Source: Neoechinorhynchus agilis
Lineage: Eukaryota > Acanthocephala
NCBI GenBank assembly: GCA_051530055.1
Contig: CM121341.1
Location: 14,880,001 to 14,944,000 of the forward strand
Length of the DNA stretch: 64,000 nt
Direction of reading: 5' to 3'
Positions 55,878-64,000 of this stretch are shown in pieces. Below the pieces are notes generated by a model, which was not told where the DNA came from, made no database searches, and saw only the letters and a list, made by a program, of their open reading frames with translations. The position numbers and the translations under genes were made by a program. Positions within the stretch are counted from its first letter, which is position 1; every line of letters begins with the position of its first letter.

Positions 55878-57340
55878 AACCCAAACGCGCACACCCATAC
55901 ACGGGTTCATCAACCGTGCGAAACGAACTTAAACCGGTCAATATACGCTATGCACCATGCGAAAACGAAACTCTCATATATAGTTGACAAATTATTCAAT
56001 GTTCATCCACCACAACCACTAAGATCCCTTTGCATCCATGTTCAATAGATATGATTTTGTACGAATGGCTGATGGCAGATAGGCGTGCTTTTTCTCCAAA
56101 AAATATGGATTGATTAAAGCAAGCCAGATTTGATTATTTGGCTTAGATATCGTGTGTGTATGTGAACTTTTAGTGGGTTGCCGAACGGACAAAAACGATA
56201 AAAAGATTATTGTGTTTTTACCATGAATATCGAATTCATTTAGGGGTGTTATTTTCCCGGATTTTTAGCTGGAAAAACCCCTACTGCAGACGTCTTGTTG
56301 GTTTAAAAAAACCTCTAGGTCCAAGAAGTTATATTTGCATCTTTACTACTCGGTTACGTGATGCTTGAGTGGTTTTTTAGACGCAAAAGTGCCTTAAAAT
56401 GAATTATTGGGTTTCTTACATTGAACTAATTATAAGTCGGTGTTCGTTGACTGCTTGAGTACCAAAAGTCGCCAACGAATTCGGGTTTTTAAATAGATTT
56501 TTGATCAGTCTTTATTATTTTGTTTTTAGCTGTCAAAAGTGCTCAGAAACAACTAAGACTAAACTTTTGAACAATGTGTGCGTATGCGTTTGGTTAGAAA
56601 ACAAATGCCCCTATGATGAATTATAATAGCTAGATACATACGGCGAACCGTGGAATCTGATGAAGATTCGCATTAAAAAATCATTGTGTTCGAATGTATT
56701 GTTACCATTCATGGCGCTCATAAATAAACAGAATATTTATATTACCTCGTTTTTCGACATCGTCCTATTCTCACAATCTCACTAGTCGAGTTTAGTACCG
56801 TGAAAGCTTTTTATTGTGATTATTTATAAACCTTTTGTATGTGATTTAACTATTTTGTGCACAATCTTGATCAATGTTGATTTATTCGCTTATATATAAT
56901 TCCACTTTGTCTCAAATTTATCATCTTAATTGTAGAATTAGTTAATATTCCGGTAATGAGCATCCTATTAGAAACGCGTATCTTCCCAAAAATGTAATTA
57001 GTCAAAAGGCGCCATCACCTTGAAATGGTAATTAGTGGAGAATAATTTTTGGTATATTGCACTTGTGGCTTACAATTTCTTTGGTTTTCGATATTATTAT
57101 CTAACTTTTACTCCGATGCGTTAGAAAGATTTTGTATTTTTGGCTCTAAATTATTCTTAAATTAGTCCTAAAATATTGAGGATTTACATAAATTGATGAT
57201 GATATAGCCCAAAATCCATCAGTTCTCTGAAACCAACGAAGTTACAAACTCTTTCTTCAAAGCTAACAAAATGAAACAAAACAATTAACGATAAGCGTGT
57301 GTGAGAGCAGAATAACCATTTAACCACTTGTTTTTTAGAA
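55878..57340. other. CLASP 3' flank, no gene seen
   Basis: AT-rich with several AATAAA-like signals (for example near 56723). No frame of note. Confidence 0.4.
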
Positions 57341-57368
57341 CTGATGATGAGCCGGAGAGGTTCGAAAC
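57341..57368 (+). ncRNA. Hammerhead-like RNA core, copy 7 (different subfamily)
   Basis: CTGATGA (57341-57347), extra T, stem II GAGCC/GGTTC (57349-57353 and 57359-57363, one G-U pair) with loop GGAGA, then GAAAC (57364-57368). It is closer to the classic core than the others (CTGATGA...GAAAC). I could not find stems I and III or a cleavage triplet, so it may be a dead fragment. Confidence 0.4.
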
Positions 57369-60300
57369 GCTTTAATTATTAGACCTAAGCAATTAATCTA
57401 ATCATGTTCCCAGGTACCTCGCATATCGACAATTCTTAAAGGTTTCTCATGAATATAAATAGAATAAATAATTCAGAGATGAAGTTTCGAGCACACTGAC
57501 AGCTCGCATCGAGTCCTTTTTTTGCTGTGGCTATTTCGCCCATCGTATTTTCCGTTGTTTTTAAGGAGGCACGCACACGGGTGACGGAATGAATGATGCC
57601 CATAAAAGTACATATCAACACACCTGCATCGCTGAAGGGAATCGGTTGTCGGATCCATGCGATGACCTAGGTTTTGTGAAATTTCGTTTACCTGTAAGTC
57701 AAGTGTTTGTCCAGGTGCTGGATAAAAGTGTTCAAATTTAAAACCATTCTGATTTATAAAGTTATCAGTTAAATATTTTTCAAATTATCCTTCATAATCG
57801 TGGAGTTATTTAGACAAAGTGTTCACTCCGTTGTTTTTGAAATTGGAAATTCGCGCTTTAATTCAGAAAAGTTTCATTAAATTTCACAAGAGTTCAATCG
57901 ATTAGGAATGTTGACCTCAATAAAATTCTTTATTGTGCAAATGGGCGTTGATTGCTTGATCTCTCGAGGATTAACATGGTCAAATCTTCCCTATCTAAAT
58001 CAATTGGGAAATCGATGATTATTCGTGAACCTCGATTAAGGTGGTCATTTTATGTCTGACGGGAATCATTCACTCCTAATATACACCAAGGCCACATAGA
58101 CAAATTACAGCCGTGCTTTCGGTTTAAGTGAAAGACGGAATCGATAGTATCGTTGGTCCATGATGAAGATGATGACAATGTCACTACAGTTGTCTAAAGA
58201 AAAGGATATATCTGCAAGCTGTCTCAGTTCACATCCATTCTTCACGAATTCCATGGGTCCATTAGTCATATTTAGAAGCCTTGAAGCTTAGCCAGTCCTA
58301 TCGTGTGCACACCGAGGAATGTCTTTATGTTTTGAGAACTTCGAATGATTAGACAGTAAGCTATCTCTGATGTCCGGGACTCGAGATATTGTCCAGATTG
58401 TTCGCTCAGCCAATTTTGACCGACTATTTTCAGACTGAAACGATAGTGGTGAATTGGAACCTTATGATTTTGGTAACCACAGCCAGAAATCGTTCGTCGT
58501 CTACCTGTCCACAGACTGTGGGCGCCGTCTATTTTCTCATGTTTTGTTAATTCAAACGCCCACAATATTAACCATATCCAATTACTTGTGTGTGCAGTTG
58601 AAGCTCGTTGTGTAGACAAGCACAAACGATCGCCACAGTGTCTCCTTTTCATCCTGTCTGCTTCATTTTCACTAGTTATTTTGAATGTGACAGCATCAGC
58701 AGGTAGGCGCCGAATAGTCCTACTTTTATCCCTCTCCTTTACTTGCGGTAGACCTCCCATACGTTTGACTCGAAGATACATTTAGTGGAAAGAAGAAACC
58801 TTTTATTCGCTATTAATTTGCACCTGTTCCTTCAGAAGATCTTGCTAAAACAACAACTTTATATCAAACGAAAGGCTATAAAATCAGGTGAGTTGATAGA
58901 ATGGACTGGTACTTAGAAAGGGTTTTGTGCCGAAAAGCGAAATATGTTGATTTACTTGTTAGTTTCAATAATTTTATAGTTGCTGTTACGGCCATCGATC
59001 TAATTTATCGATAAAAGTCGATTGTAGATGCGTATATATTGTGTCAGGTCAGAAACCGTATTGCGAAACAATGAATGAATTTGGTAGGTTCTTTAGAAAT
59101 TATAGACTGCCTTTCTCTTGGAAGGTCTCAACGAGTGCGGGTAAAATCATTAATTACCCGGAAATCGTGGGCTTGTTTTTTACACAAAAAAGACTTAAGC
59201 GGCTATTCAACCGGACGTCGAATATTAATTCTGAAGAGCCGTTTTGTGGAACAATAGGCATTCTTCTTAGAAAATATAGGCTTCCATTTTTCAAAGAAAC
59301 GAAGCTCAAGTGACTATTGAAGTCATTTTTCATTTTTTAAATTAAAAAGTCGTCTGTCGAAACGTTACTTTTGCTTAGAAAAGAGACTTTAGTGACTACC
59401 GAAGCGGGCATTGAATTTTAAATCCAATATACACCTCTCTTAAATTAAATGCGATTTGAGAGTTGTGGTAAATGTCGCCATAAGCTCCCCTTACCATCTA
59501 TTTACTTAAAATTACTTTAAATAAACAGTAATTTTTAACCGGAATAATAATACATTTCTCGTTAAAATCACTTCTCAAAACGTTTAATTTAGAACTCCAA
59601 ATTTTTCCTTCCTGATATCCTATACGGTGACTGGTTGGTTCAAGTCAGGTTGTTACGGGTAGGCACCAACTAAACAGAACTGACAATAGACTTTTTAAGG
59701 ATAGGAAACCAAGACATTCCTGTAGATGACATTGCATGCCCATAGGCGCCATCTTAATGGCAATCCTTCTTTACGTAAGAGTTCAAGATAAGCCACTTCG
59801 CTGTCTTCATTCCCTAGCGAACGGGAGCGTGATAAAAGCAATAAAATTTAAGGATTCAAAGACACAGAGACCAGCATTCATACGACAAAAGCACTTTTCT
59901 CAAAACAAAGCAGTTAGGCCTCTCAATTGAGGGAAAATATGGATAATCGTCTAGTTCGCAAATATGCTACCAGATTTCCGCACTCGATTCTCAATGCGTC
60001 TGTACTGATCAACAAACAGCGTCCGTCTTTTTGCTCCAGGTCCTCATATTATGTGTTCGTCCCTTATATATACAGTTTTTTCTATAAGAATAACGAAGGA
60101 ATTTATACGTAAATCCTGCCCAGCATATGTACTTATCACATAAATACACCAGACAGGACTAATGATAGGTTCTTTTTAATTTCCTCTCTTGAAGGGTCCC
60201 TATCGAACAGTTGGAAACTCTATTAGTCATTCTGAGTCAACCGTTTAGCATGGGTTTTGACATCAAAGTCTTTCAAAAATGACCGAATCCGCAATATATG

Positions 60301-61325
60301 TGTTTAAAATGAAAATTTATTATTTTTTAAATTTTCTGAATGCTTAAGAAGCCTATAACTTCACTTTTTCTTTTTAAAACCTCTTCAGCGGACTCATTTT
60401 TGCAAACGCAAATGCGATAACAGAATTTACTGATAAGTTTCGATGGACTAGACTACGATACGGCAAGGAAAATCTTATCATTGTCCCATATGGTAGTCGG
60501 TGTTGCGACGTGATATATGCGGCGATCGAACATCAATAATTTGATATCATTTTTAGACTGTTAAGAAATATATATTGCTCCGAGGACTTAGTTGAGATAC
60601 TGAGGATTTTTTAGATGTCCTAGGAAGATTTCAATTTCGCCTTTTTTAACCGATCTCGACTCCTGAGGAAATATGCAAATTATGTTTTTATCAATTTGTT
60701 AAAAGGGCAAAGTAACCCGATGACAGAGTATACAAAGAGTGTCTATTTATGCCGAGCTGTTTAACTTTACTGCAGGGACTTTTTCAGTAGAATTAATCGC
60801 TCTGATATCGGCGGTAGTATGCGTGTTTTCGAAAGTACATGGGAGGGTCGTAAACCTGCTTATGGTTTAATGCGGAAATTTAATTTATGGATATAAAACA
60901 CGGACCCATTTCATCGAGGACTGGAACCTAGAAGTGTTAATTTAGATTAAATCTATTTGAGCCGATGCAACAGAACGCAACCAAGAAGTGTAGATTGTGC
61001 CAACATTCCTTTAACACTGCCTCTTTTGGGATTATCTCGATGAATCAATTGGAATTTGCCCCCCATGTGAAATTTTTTCATCATAGTTGTGTTTTTGGCG
61101 CAAAGATTGGGAACTCGTGCACAAACCAAAAGATGTTTTTCGCTGATTTTTCAGATAATAAACAAGGAGGAGGAATGTTGTGAGCATCTTGGCTGAGATA
61201 AGACATTATTAGCACACGCCAGGTACACTTTGCACCTGTCAGATCTCGATTAACGACCTCCCTCCTACATATCCTTACCCTTTATCTCACCAAAATCCCA
61301 TTTAGACAAACTACTAAAGGTCACA
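57369..61325. other. No supported gene in about 4 kb
   Basis: The longest frame is 169 codons at 58272-58781 (minus). Its composition is unremarkable, no motif was recognised, and a competing frame runs on the other strand, so I leave it out. Around 59060-59400 there are loose, diverged repeats of TTCTTAGAAA-x-TATAG and CGAAAC-like blocks about 150 bases apart. Confidence 0.4.
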
Positions 61326-63002
61326 ATGAGTACAAAACTCATCTTGTTACCGTTTCTAACTGTAAACTTCATCATCAACCCAGCTTTAATGTCGTCAACC
61401 AGTTCTTCAAATTGTAACATTTCTATCAGACGCCCAGCCTCAAACTGTAGTTTTAATCTTCGACAGTACGACATATTTGGCATCGTTCAACGAAAATCGA
61501 GCAATCTAAAACGGCTCGGCATTTGGGCACGATATTCACCACAATCAAGAGACTCGTCTTCATCCGATATTGAGATATTCCACCCAGGACGAGTTCAAGA
61601 ACTTGATACAGCAATCACGAAGCTCCTAGTCCCCGTGCCTCTTCTACTTCAATGTGGAGGGCTGGACCAATCCGTACCAACGTTTGTAAGTTCATGTGAG
61701 TTTATCTTTGGACGACCAGCTACTACAAACTACGCAGTCACTTCGTCTATCCCAATCAAGAATTTTACAATACTCAATGAAGAAAGCTCTGCTTTATTCT
61801 TAGAAGAAGGTTCAACTACTTTAAAAAGATGTAAAATTACCACTTGTTCGACGGAGTATGAAATGACCGCAGGGAGTCATCTTTTGATTAACATAATGTT
61901 ACCGAAACATATCGGAAGTGAGTGCGATAGCGTGGATGACTGCGGACCACCGGATTTGTATGAGTGTAAAAACCACATGTGTCAATGTGGACATAGTTCC
62001 GGAGTTACTTCATTCGTTGTCGACCATCATGGTCGAATTTGTGTATCCAATAACAGATCGGAAATTGAAGCGATACGGTGCCATAATGATCCTGGGAAAT
62101 GTAGAAATTGGTGCAATGGAACAGAACGTATCGATTGTGTTTGTCCATTTATTGGACATAAGGTCAGGCGATTGGATGGTAGATTTATATGTGAACTAAA
62201 TGAAGGATCGCCATGTGGCACACATAAAGCCCGTTTCTTAAATCGTATTCTACATTGCCCACCAAGCACAGAATGCATTCAGAACGAATGCAAACGAAGT
62301 CTAAGCGGACGGTCTAACGAACGCATTTACGATAGTAATACCGGTTTTGTCGGATCATTTGGAGATCATATTATTCTCATAAAGACATTTATAGTTATAT
62401 TATGTATTATTCTGGTTTTCGTGTTCATTGCACTTGTTTTGGCTATGTGTAAACTACGACGAAGAAAATCCGCGAGTCAAATGAGCCCGTTGTACCCTTC
62501 CATGGATCAAGACAGTGTACTTAGTAAGGGATTCAGCCCACTAGAAGAACGAATATCTACTAATAGTTCGAATACAGACTTTGGACATTTAGCAAACGTT
62601 CGGAACTTTACCTTCTCAACCGTCGACTCTAGGCTCAACCCACACGTTCAAAATCCAATGGGATGGCTCACTCCAAATCCAATCGGTATTAATCTAGACA
62701 ATCGTATAAATCAAAATGAAAGACGCCGAAGAAAAGGTAACAGTTGTACAAGAAGTTTTAAACATCAAAATCCATGTCCTCCATGGTGCATGGCCAACGA
62801 TGCCGTAATCGCTCAGCTCGAGAGAACATTTATTCACAATAGACGGAATGGTACTGCACGAAACAGTCCACATCGAAACTGCGATGAAGGATACGTAACT
62901 GACGAAGTCCGACTGCATAACGAACAAAACTCCAAAGCAGATTCACCAAGTTGTCCTATTGTTAAAAGATTGAGCAATGGAGATGTAACCATCTCCGCAT
63001 GA
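61326..63002 (+). CDS. Single-exon type I membrane protein with EB/EGF-like modules
   Basis: 558 residues, no intron. The N-terminus MSTKLILLPFLTVNFIINPA is a plausible signal peptide. The extracellular part (to about residue 350) has N-glycosylation sites (NCSF, NGTE) and, from residue 198, two cysteine-rich modules: CDSVDDCGPPDLYECKNHMC with CQCG, and CHNDPGKCRNWCNG, CVCPFIGHK, CELNEGSPCG. The spacing resembles EB modules and EGF-like repeats of invertebrate surface proteins. One transmembrane span follows (TFIVILCIILVFVFIALVLA, then basic KLRRRKS), and a cytoplasmic tail of about 170 residues with serine-rich and basic parts. No enzyme domain was found. A cell-surface receptor or adhesion role is inferred only from layout. 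Confidence 0.75.
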   Translation: MSTKLILLPFLTVNFIINPALMSSTSSSNCNISIRRPASNCSFNLRQYDIFGIVQRKSSNLKRLGIWARYSPQSRDSSSSDIEIFHPGRVQELDTAITKLLVPVPLLLQCGGLDQSVPTFVSSCEFIFGRPATTNYAVTSSIPIKNFTILNEESSALFLEEGSTTLKRCKITTCSTEYEMTAGSHLLINIMLPKHIGSECDSVDDCGPPDLYECKNHMCQCGHSSGVTSFVVDHHGRICVSNNRSEIEAIRCHNDPGKCRNWCNGTERIDCVCPFIGHKVRRLDGRFICELNEGSPCGTHKARFLNRILHCPPSTECIQNECKRSLSGRSNERIYDSNTGFVGSFGDHIILIKTFIVILCIILVFVFIALVLAMCKLRRRKSASQMSPLYPSMDQDSVLSKGFSPLEERISTNSSNTDFGHLANVRNFTFSTVDSRLNPHVQNPMGWLTPNPIGINLDNRINQNERRRRKGNSCTRSFKHQNPCPPWCMANDAVIAQLERTFIHNRRNGTARNSPHRNCDEGYVTDEVRLHNEQNSKADSPSCPIVKRLSNGDVTISA

Positions 63003-64000
63003 AATTCGCTTAACTCATTTCTATAAATATGTGAATGTATTAAATTGGGATTTATTGCGTTGCGAATCAAATTTTTCGTTTTTTTATGAAATTATTGCTT
63101 AATCATAGAAGCCATGCATTTTATTGTCAGTGATATTTGTTTCGTAACGTAACAAAAAATTGAAAATTATAACGCTTAGGGTGCGCACTAACTTAAGAGG
63201 TTTAGAAAAACCTATCCATTAGCGATACCAGCAATATCGCTTTGTGGTTTTTAAATAATAAATAGCTCAACAGCAGAATTAGGCGCTTACTTCTAAGAAT
63301 TGAACGTTACTTTTAAAAGGCATTAAAATCACAAATGCAACAAAAAGATATTCGTAATCAACTTTTACAATCACGGATTCTAGGATTAATACTCTCGGGA
63401 ATCGACGGTCCCGCGCACCCGAGTCAAGGCTACCAACTTAGATACCCCCACCACATCTATTTTTAGATGCTTGAGAAGGAGGCTGAGGCCTTGAAAATTC
63501 GCAAGGTTGACTTCAATAAAACTCGAGTGTGTTACAATTCGCCATTGAGAATACACATCCACTCGAGGAACAAGTGATAAACCAATTGCATAATCTTTAA
63601 GCTAAATGTCTAAAGTACTTATTAAATATAATTCTTTTTGTGTTTGACAGCTGACACTGCCGTTTGCATAAAAACAATCAAACTGTCAAATTAACCACAA
63701 CGCAATGCAGAATGCCAAGGTCAGAATCTGATTACACATAATTTCTAAATTGTCTTATAAGGCATAAAGACGTTAACACAGCATGACATTCGTCCAGAAA
63801 TACATTAATATTGGTAATCGTTAAATTCGCGCGGAAATTTTAAGTTAAGCTTGAAAACGACAAACGTTATTACAATCGTGTTTCACAAATGCCTGCCAAC
63901 AATTATCATTTAATTTTACATCTTAAACATTTATCATTACTTTATAAAAAACGATTAAATACTATAAGGTAACATAAGTAATGCATTGTTTATATCTATT
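63003..64000. other. 3' flank; one tRNA-like patch
   Basis: AT-rich. On the minus strand at about 63376-63462, CTAAGTTGGTAG (A-box-like) and GTCGATTCCCG (B-box-like) are about 30 bases apart, a possible worn tRNA-derived SINE of a different family from the one at 0.9 kb. No gene was seen up to the window end. Confidence 0.35.

Noticed and set aside
58272-58781. 169-codon minus-strand frame
   Set aside because: No motif, no splice partners, and opposite-strand frames overlap. Length alone is not enough in this composition.

Overview
The window is nuclear DNA of an invertebrate animal. It is AT-rich, with animal-specific genes (calcineurin B, MPV17, mitoribosomal mL39, a FAPP-type PH protein, Smaug/SAMD4, CLASP) and several families of LINE retrotransposons. 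Almost every intron that protein similarity lets me place is only about 41-58 bp long, mostly with an acceptor ending in TAG or CAG. That, with the EB/EGF-like membrane protein, would fit a nematode or another small-intron invertebrate, but I cannot fix the phylum from this window alone. Genes are sparse, about eleven loci, and most of the rest is repeats or featureless AT-rich DNA.

Layout. 0-4.5 kb: a LINE tail, a tRNA-derived SINE, a LINE fragment cut by a roughly 108-bp satellite array, and a long foldback. 5-5.5 kb: calcineurin B (minus). 8-14.4 kb: two fragments of one LINE family flanking a nearly whole R2-group-like LINE (minus). 15.5 kb: a dead mariner. 16.3-19.5 kb: MPV17 (plus) and an unrecognised five-pass membrane protein (minus). 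19.9-26 kb: a tandem array of a unit of about 165 bp, interrupted by two R2-group-like LINEs fused head to tail. 27.8-31.5 kb: a putative nuclear protein and mL39. 32.4-37.3 kb: hairpin elements carrying a hammerhead-like RNA core, the FAPP-like gene and one tiny gene. 38.2-38.7 kb: a small secreted protein. 42.3-55.9 kb: Smaug and CLASP, both plus strand. 61.3-63 kb: a single-exon type I membrane protein.

The genes are ordinary, independent single-copy loci with no operon-like spacing. Calcineurin B (Ca2+ signalling), FAPP (Golgi lipid traffic), Smaug (mRNA repression), CLASP (microtubules), MPV17 and mL39 (mitochondria) share no pathway.

The observation most worth following is a dispersed repeat family with a hammerhead-ribozyme-like core: CTGA-N-GA, one extra nucleotide, stem II, then GAAA. 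At least six copies match it and a seventh has CCGA. The stem II sequences differ between copies but stay complementary. Several copies lie in inverted repeats, one of which has perfect 87-bp arms. Exon coordinates below were worked out by hand from reading frames and remembered family sequences. No search or folding program was run.
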